64,000 nt of DNA from Actinokineospora inagensis DSM 44258 (GCF_000482865.1 NZ_AXWW01000023.1:55454-119453); one strand, 5' to 3'; shown: positions 8,809 through 18,156, counted from the stretch's first letter. Translations and numbers: made by a program. Notes: generated from the letters alone by a model not told the origin.

Positions 8809-9897
8809 ATGTCAAGGTTGGTCATGGGGGCCGGGCGGCTGGCGTTCGTCGGGGCGGTGGTGTTGTCGGTCACCGGCGGTGGCCTGGCGGTCGTGCCGCC
8901 CGCGCACGCCGCCACGCCCCGCTACACGTTGTCGGTCGGACCCGACGCGGTGCAGCGGTACCTGGGGGTCAACGGCAACGGTGACATCATCGGGACCGGG
9001 CAGCAAGTCGGGGCGCAGAACGGGGAAGGGTTCGTCATCAAGGCGGGCACGAACACCCCGGTGTTCCTGTCCACCGCGGGCGATCCCGGCAACACCGCGC
9101 AGTTCACCACACCGCATTCGATCAGCGACGACGGTGTGGTCGTCGGGGACATCTTCCCCTTCAACACGTCGATCCACCGTGCCGCGAGGTGGTCCGTGGC
9201 GGGCGCGACCGGCGTCGACCTGGGCGTGGACCCGAGTCAGCCGTTCTTCGACGTCGAGGCCACCGCGGTCAACGGCGGGGGCCTGGTCGCGGGCCGGACG
9301 GTGGACCCGGCGAGCAAGGTCACCGCGTGGACGGTGACCGGCACGACGATCACCAAGCTGCCCTTCCTGCCGGGCGGCGCGCAGGGCCGGGCACTCGCGG
9401 TCAACGGCACGGGCCTGGCGGTCGGCTCATCGGCGATCTCGACGACTGTGGTGTCGGCGGCCGCGTGGCAGAACGGCCAGGTCCGGGACCTGGGCCTGCT
9501 GCCCGGCGGCGACTTCGCCGAGGCCGACGCCGTCAACTCCGCGGGCGTGGCGGTGGGCGTGTCCAACACCGCGCCGGGCGGGGACGGCGCCGGGCTGCAC
9601 GCGGTCAAGTTCTCCGGCGGCACGGTGACCGACCTGAACATCCCCGGCACCACCGCCCTGGCCAACGCGACCGCGACCGGCATCAACGACAGCGGTGTGA
9701 TCATCGGCTCGCTGCCCAACGGCGGCGCGTACGTCTACCGGGACGGCGTGGCGACCGACCTGAACACGCTGATCCCGCCCAACTCCGGATTCCACATCAC
9801 CAAGGCGACCGGCATCAACAACAACGGCGTCATCGTCGGCATCGCCCAGAAGGGCTTCGGCGGCCGCACCTTCGGCGTCGTGTTGACGCCCGCCTAG
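8809..9897 (+). CDS. Secreted HAF-repeat beta-propeller-like protein
   Basis: The 362-residue product has a signal peptide ending near PPAHAA (residue about 35). Repeated units of the form INxxGxxVG follow, for example SISDDGVVVG, AVNSAGVAVG, GINDSGVIIG and GINNNGVIVG. This is the extracellular HAF-repeat pattern found in probable beta-propellers of unknown function. The ATG at 8809 follows a GAGGGG site. In-frame ATG 8764 and GTG 8782 are possible but lack one and would place extra polar residues before the signal peptide. The stop overlaps the end of the convergent next gene by 4 bases. Confidence 0.75.
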   Translation: MSRLVMGAGRLAFVGAVVLSVTGGGLAVVPPAHAATPRYTLSVGPDAVQRYLGVNGNGDIIGTGQQVGAQNGEGFVIKAGTNTPVFLSTAGDPGNTAQFTTPHSISDDGVVVGDIFPFNTSIHRAARWSVAGATGVDLGVDPSQPFFDVEATAVNGGGLVAGRTVDPASKVTAWTVTGTTITKLPFLPGGAQGRALAVNGTGLAVGSSAISTTVVSAAAWQNGQVRDLGLLPGGDFAEADAVNSAGVAVGVSNTAPGGDGAGLHAVKFSGGTVTDLNIPGTTALANATATGINDSGVIIGSLPNGGAYVYRDGVATDLNTLIPPNSGFHITKATGINNNGVIVGIAQKGFGGRTFGVVLTPA

Positions 9898-10346
9898 GCC
9901 AACGCCCAGAACACGTCCACGTCGAAGTGACCGGTCGTGCGGTCGGGATCGCCGTAGACCTCCCACCTGACCCCGGTCAGCCGGTGACCGTTGGCATTGC
10001 TCCAGTCGCGGACCGCGTCGTGCGTCTCACCGATCTCTCCGATCGGACCGACGTGCGTCGCGGTCGCGACCGGCCCACCGGGAAGCACTGACGGCACGAC
10101 AAGACCCACGGGGGCGAACGGCCCGTTCACCTGCACGCCAATCTCCACGTTCGGCACGTCGTCCTTGTAGAACATGACGTTGTGCCCGTCCTTGTACAGG
10201 CCGTCCGGGGCGCCGCCGCGGAGGAAGGCCCAGACCTGGTCCAGCATCGGCCCCCACACCGTTGGGAAGTCCGCCCAGGACGTCGCCGCCGCCACAACAG
10301 CGGTCGGCACCGGTTCCACGGTTCGCACGGTCACATGGACAGTCAT
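9894..10346 (-). CDS. GyrI-like effector-binding domain protein
   Basis: The 150-residue stand-alone protein resembles the GyrI/BmrR effector-binding fold: an N-terminal strand VHVTVRTVEPVPTAVV, a central FYKDDVPNVEIGVQV strand pair, and the C-terminal EVYGDPD segment typical of this family. Such domains bind small amphipathic molecules, with the conserved Glu in the central cavity. No DNA-binding region is attached, so it is a sensor, a resistance protein or an enzyme of the SRPBCC-like group. It is monocistronic and converges with the HAF-repeat gene. Confidence 0.7.
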   Translation of the reverse strand: MTVHVTVRTVEPVPTAVVAAATSWADFPTVWGPMLDQVWAFLRGGAPDGLYKDGHNVMFYKDDVPNVEIGVQVNGPFAPVGLVVPSVLPGGPVATATHVGPIGEIGETHDAVRDWSNANGHRLTGVRWEVYGDPDRTTGHFDVDVFWALA

Positions 10347-10448
10347 CGCACCACCCTTCCGACGTGTGTGCGCAGAGTCTAGTGGCGTGTCACGTTCACT
10401 TCGCCCAAACCAAGATCCACCACCAGGCCGACCTGCCGAGCAGCACCA

Positions 10449-11225
10449 CTAGTGGCTCAGGGCGGTGACGATGGCGACCTCGCTCTCGTCGTGTGGCAGG
10501 TACTTCACCCGGACCACCGAGCCCGGCTGCACCTGCGGGACCGCGCTGGGCGGGAGCGCCTTCTGCTGGGTCACGTCGAACATGGTTCGGTCGGCCCGGG
10601 TGACGCGCAGGGTCACGGTGGCCACGGACCGGCCGTCGCGGATTTCGCCGGTGGGGGCCATGGCGAGGACGACGGCTGAGGCGTCGAGGCCGTGTTCGGC
10701 GATCTGGAGCTGCTTGGGCGTGATGTGTCCCTTGGCGAGCTGCACCCGGTTGAGCACGGCCTGCAACTCCTCCCGCGCGGCATCGGTGGCCAGGGCGACG
10801 CTCCCGTCGGGCAGGTAGCGCACGGGCAGCATCGCGCCCGGCTGGACGGCACCGAGGTCGGTCAGGTCGACGATCTGGCGGGCAGTCCCCGCGAACGACC
10901 GGCCGTCAGCGGTGTCGACGCGCAGGTGGATGGCCAACTGCGGTTGGTCGTTGACGCTGAGCCCGGTCCGGGCCACCGACATCACCGTCCCCATGCCGAT
11001 CGGCGCGCCTTCAAAGGCCTTGGGCACGGCACCGCGCAGCGCGGCGAACCCGTCGCCGAGCTTGCCCGCCACGGAGAACAACGTGGGGGCGGCGAACAGC
11101 AGCACGATCGGTCCCGCCATCCAGCCGTTCACCCAGGGGACCTCACCGCCCTGCAGACCGGTGACGACGTACATGGCGGTGCAGGCGACGCCGATGAGCA
11201 GCACGACCCAGGCGATGGTCTTCAC
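10449..11225 (-). CDS. Membrane protein with two tandem DUF3592-like soluble units
   Basis: The 258-residue product starts with two membrane segments (about 4-22 and 35-52). Two similar units follow, each with the pattern of a Val-rich strand, an asparagine or aspartate turn, F-x(n)-D and a closing VRYLP or VKYLP (about residues 75-145 and 175-250). This looks like an internal duplication. The GTG start has GGAG upstream. It lies 26 bases downstream of the PA2928-like gene, so the two are probably one operon. The function is unknown. Confidence 0.65.
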   Translation of the reverse strand: MKTIAWVVLLIGVACTAMYVVTGLQGGEVPWVNGWMAGPIVLLFAAPTLFSVAGKLGDGFAALRGAVPKAFEGAPIGMGTVMSVARTGLSVNDQPQLAIHLRVDTADGRSFAGTARQIVDLTDLGAVQPGAMLPVRYLPDGSVALATDAAREELQAVLNRVQLAKGHITPKQLQIAEHGLDASAVVLAMAPTGEIRDGRSVATVTLRVTRADRTMFDVTQQKALPPSAVPQVQPGSVVRVKYLPHDESEVAIVTALSH

Positions 11226-11251
11226 AGTGGAACTCCTTGATGTTTTCGCGG

Positions 11252-12316
11252 TCAGGACGAGGAGCCGAAGAAGTCGGTGGCGCCGACGGTGAGCGCGGTG
11301 AGGTGGCCGTCCGCGGTGAGCACGGCCACCTGGTGGTCGGTGGTGATCGCGACGGTGCCGTCCGGGCCGGTCGCGGCGCTGTCGGGGCTGGAGCCGATCG
11401 GGAGCGTGCTGGTGGTCGTGCCGTTGTCGAGCGCGACCGCGGTGAGGACGGTGGCGTTGTCGTTGACCGAGCGGTCGTGGCGGACGAGCACGTGCCCGGA
11501 CCCGACCGCGCGAGCGGCACCATCGGTGACCAGGGCCGCGTCGAAGTACACCGTGTCGCCGACCGGAGTGACCTCGCCGTCGGCACCCACGCGGACGAGG
11601 ACCTTGCCGGGCGCACCCCGGTCGCGCAGTTCGAGCCGTCCCGTGTCGATCGTGGCCTTGGTGGCGGTGGCCTGCGGCTTGGACTTGGTGTGGCCGTCAA
11701 CGGTGAGTTCCGCCGCCCACGTGGTCGCGGTCGCGGGGTCGACCGGCGCGGCGACCGGGTTGTCCAGCGGGATCGCGAGCACGGCCCCGGTGGCGGTCAT
11801 CGCCATGACCCGGTGGTTGGCCGCGTCGTAGCCGTACGCGGACGGCGCGGCGACGTAAGCGGACCCGAGTCCGGCGATGTCGGGGCCCCGGGCGGTGATC
11901 TCGCCGGTGTGGGTGTCGAAGACGAGCAGGCCCGCGTCGGTGGTCACGTAGGCGACCTTGTCCCCCGCCGCCAGCACGGTCGCGTGCCAGATCAGCTCGT
12001 CGGACACCTGGGTGTCCCACAACACCTCCCCGGTCGCGACGTCGAGAGCGGCGACCCGCGCCTGGAACATGTCCCGGGTCATGAGTTGGAACATGCCCCG
12101 CGCGCCGCTGCGGCCGTAGGGCACGAGCACGACCTCCCGCCCGTCGACCCGCGCCAAGCCGATACCCGGCTCGACGTCGATGTCCGGTTCGGGCGTGACC
12201 AGGTAGGACAGTCCGAAGAACAGCAGCGCGAACGCCACCAGCGGCGCCAACAACAAGACGGGCAGCAGGCCGCGACGCGCTAACGCGCGAATCGGCGATC
12301 GCGGTGTGTGGTTCAT
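11252..12316 (-). CDS. PA2928-family membrane-anchored PQQ-like beta-propeller protein
   Basis: The 354-residue protein has one N-terminal membrane helix (about 17-40) and an extracytoplasmic domain of propeller-type repeats such as ARVAALDVATGEVLWDT, LLVFDTHTGEI and VAVLTADGHLTAL. Length and arrangement match the PA2928 family, whose role is unknown. The ATG has a GGAGCG site. It is the first gene of a two-gene operon with the membrane protein downstream and is divergent from the CHAT operon across about 250 bases. Confidence 0.7.
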   Translation of the reverse strand: MNHTPRSPIRALARRGLLPVLLLAPLVAFALLFFGLSYLVTPEPDIDVEPGIGLARVDGREVVLVPYGRSGARGMFQLMTRDMFQARVAALDVATGEVLWDTQVSDELIWHATVLAAGDKVAYVTTDAGLLVFDTHTGEITARGPDIAGLGSAYVAAPSAYGYDAANHRVMAMTATGAVLAIPLDNPVAAPVDPATATTWAAELTVDGHTKSKPQATATKATIDTGRLELRDRGAPGKVLVRVGADGEVTPVGDTVYFDAALVTDGAARAVGSGHVLVRHDRSVNDNATVLTAVALDNGTTTSTLPIGSSPDSAATGPDGTVAITTDHQVAVLTADGHLTALTVGATDFFGSSS

Positions 12317-12550
12317 CGGACGCTCCTGGTGACGGCGTGTCGGTATGGCACAAGGCTGCCGCCGCGACCGGCCCTACCGATCACAGAAAACCCCCGGCGG
12401 CACAGCGGCCAGTGGTTCGTTGGGTATCGGCCTTTCCACGGCGTTCCTGGCAAGGCGCCGGAACGGCCTCGTACTGGACGGTCGTTCGGCAACTAAGCCG
12501 GGGATGTCGTGGGCAGGCCGAGACCCGGGCAACCCTCTGGGTCGAGCCAC

Positions 12551-12563
12551 TAGGCTCGGTCGG
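12551..12563 (+). promoter_or_regulatory. Predicted -10 element for leaderless CHAT-operon transcript
   Basis: TAGGCT (12551-12556) is followed by 7 bases and then the GTG of the first operon gene. Transcription would start at or within a base of the start codon. No convincing -35 hexamer is seen, and no ribosome site exists in the gap. Confidence 0.45.
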
Positions 12564-13820
12564 GTGAGCAGCCTCCACACGCGAATGGTCGCCGACGCGG
12601 TCGGGGCCACGTTGCCGAGGGGGCTGTTGATCGCCGAGGCGTGGTCGCGGTTGGACGCGGTCGCGCCGCTGGCCAACGCGTCCGGGCGCCCGCTGGCGCG
12701 CACGGTCAAGCTCATCCTCGATCCCCTGGTGCTGCGCCCGGTGCTCAACCCCCGGTTCGCGGCCGGGGCGGTGGACGTCGCGCACGCCGAGGAGTTGCGC
12801 GACCGGATCATCGCGGCCGGTCCGGTCTTGGCCGCCACGGCGGCGTGGTTCCTGCTGGTGAAGAAGCGACGGCGGCGGGCGGGCATCACCGAGGGGAACC
12901 CGCAGGACCTGTACTTCCAGCGCTGCTTCGAGCTCGCGACCGCACACGGCGCCCCGGACTCGGACCCGGCCAGCGCGGTCACCGCCGACGACCTGCTGGC
13001 CGAGGTCCACGTCCGGTCCGGGCCGACGGTGGCGGGCCTGCGCGACTACGTGAGCGACCCGGTCACCATCCGCGAGTTGCTACGCCTGCTCGACGTGGCC
13101 TGGACCACTGTGTCCGATGTCCCTCCCGACGACGGCTCCGAGCTGCCCGACCGGTTCCTGGCGACCTGCGTGACCAACCCGAACACCGCGCTGTTCGCCG
13201 ACCTGATCACCGACCGCACCGGATCACGGGACGGCGCGAACCTGCGCCTGCCGGGCGTCGCGCACGCGGAGGGACTGACCGATCGGGAAGTCCCCGGCCC
13301 GCCGGAACTGGGCGCGGCCGCGTCGAAGAACGCGCTGCCCAAACCATTCGACCGATCCATCGTGCAACGCCTGTTCGTCCCGCTCACCGACACCCGCCGC
13401 GCCGAACTGGCCGACGTCGCAGACCTCGTGCACCGGGAGATCACCCGCTCGGCCGGACCATGGCAGCTCGCCGACGAAACCAGCCGGGTCACCATGACAC
13501 TGGGCCGCACGGCCGCCGCAGGACTCGTGGCCACGCCCGCACCCGGCGCCGCTGCCCAACTGCGGGCCCGCTGGGAACGGGAGGCATTCGTGCACCGCGC
13601 CCGCAGGCTGCCCACCGAGGGAGTCCACGCCGATGTACACGGAGTGCGGACGGCATACCTGCGTCGACTGTGGGTTCGGCTGCACGGCCGGGAACTGACG
13701 GGCGGCACCGTTGCCGCGATCGAGGTGTGGGACTTGCTCGACGGAGTGCTCCGCTCAGTAATCCTCGACCAACGCGACCGACTGCGCACCGCACTGGAAC
13801 GGCTGGGCCAATGCGGGTAA
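12564..13820 (+). CDS. Unrecognised protein, first gene of CHAT/TPR operon
   Basis: This 418-residue protein matches no family I know. It is mostly helical by composition. A hydrophobic stretch AAGPVLAATAAWFLLV followed by KKRRRR (about residues 90-112) could be one membrane anchor with a basic cytoplasmic flank. The C-terminal half contains many Arg and Asp residues and no obvious catalytic motif. It is the promoter-proximal member of a chain of genes that all overlap their neighbours, so it probably works with the CHAT protease downstream, perhaps as a substrate, sensor or effector. The leaderless GTG at 12564 is chosen because of the -10 spacing. Confidence 0.6.
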   Translation: MSSLHTRMVADAVGATLPRGLLIAEAWSRLDAVAPLANASGRPLARTVKLILDPLVLRPVLNPRFAAGAVDVAHAEELRDRIIAAGPVLAATAAWFLLVKKRRRRAGITEGNPQDLYFQRCFELATAHGAPDSDPASAVTADDLLAEVHVRSGPTVAGLRDYVSDPVTIRELLRLLDVAWTTVSDVPPDDGSELPDRFLATCVTNPNTALFADLITDRTGSRDGANLRLPGVAHAEGLTDREVPGPPELGAAASKNALPKPFDRSIVQRLFVPLTDTRRAELADVADLVHREITRSAGPWQLADETSRVTMTLGRTAAAGLVATPAPGAAAQLRARWEREAFVHRARRLPTEGVHADVHGVRTAYLRRLWVRLHGRELTGGTVAAIEVWDLLDGVLRSVILDQRDRLRTALERLGQCG

Positions 13821-14806
13821 CCAGAACCGATTCACACGTAGCCCTCGGCGAGTGGCCGCACCCCGAACAGGCGGCGTTGCTGGAGGGCGCAGGCGCACTG
13901 TTGGCATGGGATGTCCTTGCCGCATCGGCATTCCCGGCCGCGCAAGTGTATGACCCCGTGCGCGCGAGCCAATGGCTGTGGGAAATCTACGGCCCCGACG
14001 CCGCCACGGAGCTGCTCAGCGGAGCCGAATCCGTGAACCCGCCGCTGAACTCCTCGCCGGTCCGCGACGCCTGCAGGCGCCTCGCCCAGTTGACCTGGAT
14101 CGAGGCATGGTGGCCCGCCTCCACAGTCGCCGCCGTGCCCGCGATCGATCCCGTTGTGCTGAAAGCAGAACTCGCTCTCGCCACCGCCGCCATCGACCAC
14201 CTCCTCGACGACGAGAACGCCACCACACGCGCCCTCACCCTGGCCACCCGTCTCCCTGACGCCAACACCCTCGCCGCCCAACTCAACGAACTAGCCGACA
14301 CCCACGGCGTCACACTGCCAGAACCGGTAACCGCGCCAAGCCAGTCGAACTTCGCCCTCGCAGCAGCAGGCCCCAGCCAACGCTCCGGCCTGACAATCCT
14401 CAGTGGAGCATCCCCCATCGACTGGTCCGCAGTACCAGCAGGCGCCGTGGACGCAGCAGCAACCGCCGAATGGCTCATCACCCGACGCGACGGCAGCACC
14501 TTCCTGGAAGTCACGGTTCTCCCAGGCCCCACACCAACCCACCTCCTAGCCCGCTTCGATGACGTCGACCTAGCCCTAGACCGAGTCGACAACCTCGGCC
14601 GGCTCACCGGCCAGACACCCATCCCAGCGACTCTCCTACTTTCCACCCACCGCACACTCACCATCCACGCACCAGGTTTCGCTCCCCCAACACCCCAGCC
14701 CGACCCAGACCGCCCAACCCGCCAAGCCGCCCTCATCGCCTACGCCAAGGCAAGAACCCAAGCCACCAACGCGACCACCACCGAACGCCAAGCAGGCACG
14801 CAATGA
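13811..14806 (+). CDS. Unrecognised protein, second gene of CHAT/TPR operon
   Basis: The 331-residue product starts at an ATG that overlaps the previous gene by 10 bases. The N-terminal 170 residues are Ala/Leu/Trp-rich and helical, followed by a linker and a beta-rich region (about 215-290) with strands such as TFLEVTVLPGPTPTHLLARF. The C-terminus is basic and disordered. No known motif was recognised. From about 14250 onward the gene uses more A-containing codons than its neighbours, as do the next two small stretches. Its position between an unknown protein and the TPR/CHAT genes suggests a shared complex. Confidence 0.6.
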   Translation: MRVTRTDSHVALGEWPHPEQAALLEGAGALLAWDVLAASAFPAAQVYDPVRASQWLWEIYGPDAATELLSGAESVNPPLNSSPVRDACRRLAQLTWIEAWWPASTVAAVPAIDPVVLKAELALATAAIDHLLDDENATTRALTLATRLPDANTLAAQLNELADTHGVTLPEPVTAPSQSNFALAAAGPSQRSGLTILSGASPIDWSAVPAGAVDAAATAEWLITRRDGSTFLEVTVLPGPTPTHLLARFDDVDLALDRVDNLGRLTGQTPIPATLLLSTHRTLTIHAPGFAPPTPQPDPDRPTRQAALIAYAKARTQATNATTTERQAGTQ

Positions 14807-15123
14807 CCCCACCCCGACGGACACGCGACGCCGAAATATCCGTAACACCCGCGTCCCCAGACGAGACCACAGCCGCACTCGCCATCCACGCAACCCTACT
14901 CACCACAAGTGGCCAGTTCGCCGAGGCAGTGACGGCGGCGGAAGCCGCGCTGGAGACGGCCTACACCACCGCACTCGCCGCCCGCACCACCCTGCTCACC
15001 GCGACTGCCCAATTCACCGACGCGGCAACGACGGCGGAAACCGCGTTCGAGACGACCTACACCACCGCACCCGGCATAGCTGCGAACGTGACGATCACCG
15101 AACTCCAAGTGGGCACACCATGA
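14803..15123 (+). CDS. Small protein, partial tandem duplicate of the following TPR gene
   Basis: The 106-residue product overlaps both neighbours by 4 bases (ATGA at each junction). Its first 55 residues repeat the start of the next gene: both share DAEISVTPASPD, TTAALA, SGQFAEAV and AEAAL at the same spacing. Residues about 24-52 are then repeated within the protein at about 57-86 (LTxxxxF-xAxTxAExAxExxYTTA). It therefore looks like two copies of one TPR-like helical pair cut off before the rest of the domain. It may be a duplication product on its way to loss, or a short TPR adaptor that competes with the full-length protein. Confidence 0.6.
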   Translation: MTPPRRTRDAEISVTPASPDETTAALAIHATLLTTSGQFAEAVTAAEAALETAYTTALAARTTLLTATAQFTDAATTAETAFETTYTTAPGIAANVTITELQVGTP

Positions 15124-16268
15124 CTCCGCCCCAATGGGCGAGCGACGCCGAAATATCCGTGACACCCGCATCTCCAGACGACACTACGGCCGCACTCGCC
15201 GTCCGCGCGGCTCTGCTCACCGCGAGTGGCCAGTTCGCTGAGGCGGTTAAGGTAGCGGAAGCCGCGTTGGGGTCGGCTTACGCGACCGCGCCCGGTCTGG
15301 CTGCGTCTGTCCACTTGACACTCGCTGAGATCGCGGGCACCACCGGCGACCCGGTGGGCAGTGCCGAGCACCTTGGGCTCGCCCGAGAACTGGCCGCCGC
15401 GACCGGCGACCCGGCCACGGAAACCGCCGCGGTGCTCAGCCTGGCCCGCCTTGCCTATCTCGACTCCGACAATGACCTCGCCGAGTCGCACTACGACAGT
15501 GCCGAACGGCTGATCGAGGCCACTGGTGATCTCCGCAGCCGCACCGTGGCGCTGCATGGTCGAGCCGCTGTCGCGATCAGTCGGGGTAGACCAGGGGAAG
15601 CCTTGCAGGCGTTGGACCGAGTTCTTGCCGCGCTTGGCGACAACGCGACACCGGTCGAGCTGGTGGCGACCTACCAGGTGCAGGGCGGGGCGTGGGATGC
15701 GCTGGGTGAGTTCGCCCGCGCCGACGAGCGCTACGCCGCCGCTACCGAAGTCGCGACCGAGGCCGGGTTGTGGCACGTCGTCCTGGGCGTGGCGTGGTGG
15801 CAGGCCGAGGGGCTGATGCGCTGGGCGGCGTCCACTGTGGATGAATATCGGCGCGAACTGTGCCTGCGGGCACTGGATTTGGCCCTGCCCGCAGCGCTCG
15901 CCGCAGAGGCGGCCCGCCGGTACTTCCCGCACGGCCCGCTCCGCGAACGCTGGGTGGCCCTCGCGTCCGCGCCCGCCATCCGCGCCGCGTTTCTCGCGAT
16001 GCGCGGTCTCGGCGATGTCGAACTGGTCTCCGCCTACATCGACCACCTCGCCGCGACGGTGTCGTTGCAGCCCGTGGACCTCCGTCTCCCACGGGAAGAC
16101 CTGCTCTCGTTGCCGATCCCCACGGCCGATTCCGTAGACGGCTTCACGCTGCCGCCCCGGGTTCGGATCGACCCCGCCACACCATCTGCATTGGACTCGT
16201 GGATCGACGAGGCGCAGCGCCGCTACGGGTTCCCGGTCCGGGCGGACACAGCGGTGGCGTCGTGGTGA
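15120..16268 (+). CDS. TPR-repeat protein of CHAT operon
   Basis: The 382-residue protein is almost entirely helical, with several TPR-like pairs between about residues 20 and 290: GQFAEAVKVAEAALGSAYATA, SAEHLGLARELAAATGD, DLAESHYDSAERLIEATGD, GEALQALDRVLAALGD and GEFARADERYAAATEVA. The C-terminal 90 residues carry no repeat. TPR proteins coupled to CHAT proteases usually act as sensors or substrate adaptors. The stop TGA overlaps the GTG of the CHAT gene, which suggests coupled translation in fixed ratio. Confidence 0.75.
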   Translation: MTPPQWASDAEISVTPASPDDTTAALAVRAALLTASGQFAEAVKVAEAALGSAYATAPGLAASVHLTLAEIAGTTGDPVGSAEHLGLARELAAATGDPATETAAVLSLARLAYLDSDNDLAESHYDSAERLIEATGDLRSRTVALHGRAAVAISRGRPGEALQALDRVLAALGDNATPVELVATYQVQGGAWDALGEFARADERYAAATEVATEAGLWHVVLGVAWWQAEGLMRWAASTVDEYRRELCLRALDLALPAALAAEAARRYFPHGPLRERWVALASAPAIRAAFLAMRGLGDVELVSAYIDHLAATVSLQPVDLRLPREDLLSLPIPTADSVDGFTLPPRVRIDPATPSALDSWIDEAQRRYGFPVRADTAVASW

Positions 16269-17464
16269 CAGACCGTCCGACCGTGCAGCTCACCCTGGTC
16301 GACGCGGGCGACCTGTACCTGTCGTGGCGCTGGGAACACGCACTCGACCAGCCCAGGGCACTGGTCCTACCACGCGACCTCGTCCAAAGTGTACTGGACG
16401 AACTTGCCGCAGCCACCCCGTCCCCACTGCCCGGCGAGACCGCGGACCAGGCACTGACCAGGGCACTCACCCACGGGCCGCTCGTCGACCGCGACCGCGA
16501 GATCGCCCTCACCGAACTGCTCGCCAGGACCCTGCTGCCACACGCGCTCGCCACCGAACTCAACACCGTGATCACCCAGGGCGCCCGGCCACACCTGCGG
16601 ATCCGACCATCCCCGTCCACCGCCCTCGTCCCCTGGGAAGCACTGCGCGTCGACGACGGCGAACGGACCGTGCACTGCGCTGACGTCTCGGTACTTCCCC
16701 CGGCGACCGTCCGCAACGCCACCACCCGCCGGGTGTCGCCGTACCATCCACAAGGGACAGTCGTCGGCGTGCTCGACCCCCGCGTCCCCGGCTTCGCCGA
16801 CGCCTCCCCACTCGGGTCGGTACTCGGGACCCCCGATTCCGCGCTCACACACCTCGCCGCGACCTACTCCCCCGGTGGCATACGCCGCGACGACATCGAC
16901 CGCGACTTCCTCGAACCCGCGCTGGCAGACGCCGCACGATTCCTCTACGTCGGCCACGTCACCACCGGCGACCACGGCCTCGGCGCCTGCCTACACCTGT
17001 GCTGCCCCGCCTCCGCCACTGGCCGAGCCGACCCGATCGGCGCCCACCGTCCACTCGCTACCGCCGACATCGTCCTCGGCCACCGCCCCAACCACCCCTG
17101 GCGAGTCCCCAACCGAGTCGCCCTCGTCGCCTGCGAAAGCGGCGGCGACAACCGTTTCACCGAACCCACCGGTCTCGTCGCCGCTTTTGTCCACAGTGGA
17201 GCCGAATACGTCGTGTCGACCCGCTGGACCCTCCCCGCCGACGCGGGCCTCACCCGCCTGCTCCCCAACCCCCCAACCACCCCCGTCCTCCCCACCGCCG
17301 TCATCGCGGTCGACACAGCCACCGCCGCCCCCGACCCGATCACCGCCATGGGCGAGTGGCAACGCACCCAGGCCACACGCTGGGAAACAACCGGCGACCC
17401 CGCCTACTCCCCCGTCCTGTGGGCCGCTTTCACCACCGCGTGGGCACCGGCACCGGTCAGGTAG
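16265..17464 (+). CDS. CHAT-domain cysteine protease
   Basis: The 399-residue product is a caspase-like CHAT peptidase. The likely catalytic His is H231 in LYVGHVTTGDHG and the likely nucleophile is C290 in VALVACESGGD, at a spacing normal for the clan CD fold. The preceding RPSPSTALVPWEALRV segment and the following AEYVVSTRWTLP are also typical of CHAT domains. Residues 1-130 form a helical N-terminal domain of unknown role. CHAT proteases in bacteria are known from TPR-coupled defence or cell-death modules (for example the Craspase-linked TPR-CHAT), but I cannot say that this one acts against phage. It is the last gene of the coupled operon. Confidence 0.85.
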   Translation: MTDRPTVQLTLVDAGDLYLSWRWEHALDQPRALVLPRDLVQSVLDELAAATPSPLPGETADQALTRALTHGPLVDRDREIALTELLARTLLPHALATELNTVITQGARPHLRIRPSPSTALVPWEALRVDDGERTVHCADVSVLPPATVRNATTRRVSPYHPQGTVVGVLDPRVPGFADASPLGSVLGTPDSALTHLAATYSPGGIRRDDIDRDFLEPALADAARFLYVGHVTTGDHGLGACLHLCCPASATGRADPIGAHRPLATADIVLGHRPNHPWRVPNRVALVACESGGDNRFTEPTGLVAAFVHSGAEYVVSTRWTLPADAGLTRLLPNPPTTPVLPTAVIAVDTATAAPDPITAMGEWQRTQATRWETTGDPAYSPVLWAAFTTAWAPAPVR

Positions 17465-17473
17465 GTTCCATTG

Positions 17474-18046
17474 GTGGACTGGGAACTGGTAGGTCCCGCC
17501 GCAGGCATGTTCACGGCGACCAACATCGACGACCTGCTGGTACTGGCCTTGTTCTTCGGCCAGGCCTCGGGCGACCGAACTGCCGCGTTACGTGTAGCCA
17601 TCGGCCAGTACCTCGGCTTCGGTGCGATCCTCGTCGTGTCCGTCGTCGGCGCCCTGGGAGCCGGGTTGCTCCCCGCGCCCGCCCTGCCATACCTGGGCCT
17701 CTTGCCCATCGCACTGGGCATACGAGCTGCCTGGACCGCGTACCGCTCGGACGACGACGAACCTGCCACCACCGGAACACTCCAGGTCGCAGCAGTGACA
17801 TTCGCCAACGGCGGCGACAACATCGGCGTCTACGTCCCCGTGTTCGCGACCACAGGCGTGGGCGGCATGATCGGCTACACCGTCGTCTTCCTGGCGGGTG
17901 TGGCCCTGTGGTGCGTGATCGGTTGGTACCTGGCCTGCCGACCGGCCGTCGCGGCGGTGTTGTCGCGGTGGGGGCACGTGATCCTGCCGGTGGTCCTGAT
18001 CGGAATCGGCCTCACCATCCTCATCACCGGCGCCTTCAGCCACTGA
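17474..18046 (+). CDS. CadD-family cadmium resistance-like transporter
   Basis: The 190-residue membrane protein has five or six helices and the family signature TNIDDLLVLALFF near the N-terminus and VTFANGGDNIGVYVP in the centre, where the acidic Asp and Asn residues line the transport path. CadD members export cadmium or, in other bacteria, unknown small cations. GTG 17474 is chosen; a TTG at 17471 is an alternative. It begins 9 bases after the CHAT stop and may be read through from that operon, although the functions need not be linked. Confidence 0.8.
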   Translation: MDWELVGPAAGMFTATNIDDLLVLALFFGQASGDRTAALRVAIGQYLGFGAILVVSVVGALGAGLLPAPALPYLGLLPIALGIRAAWTAYRSDDDEPATTGTLQVAAVTFANGGDNIGVYVPVFATTGVGGMIGYTVVFLAGVALWCVIGWYLACRPAVAAVLSRWGHVILPVVLIGIGLTILITGAFSH

Positions 18047-18156
18047 TCCCCACCTTCACCACCCGATCTCAGTGTTGACCACGCCCTCTCCACCACGTGC
18101 ACCGCCTCGCACCGCCCACCACCCCGAACCTCCTCGTCGCCGCCACAACATCCAAG

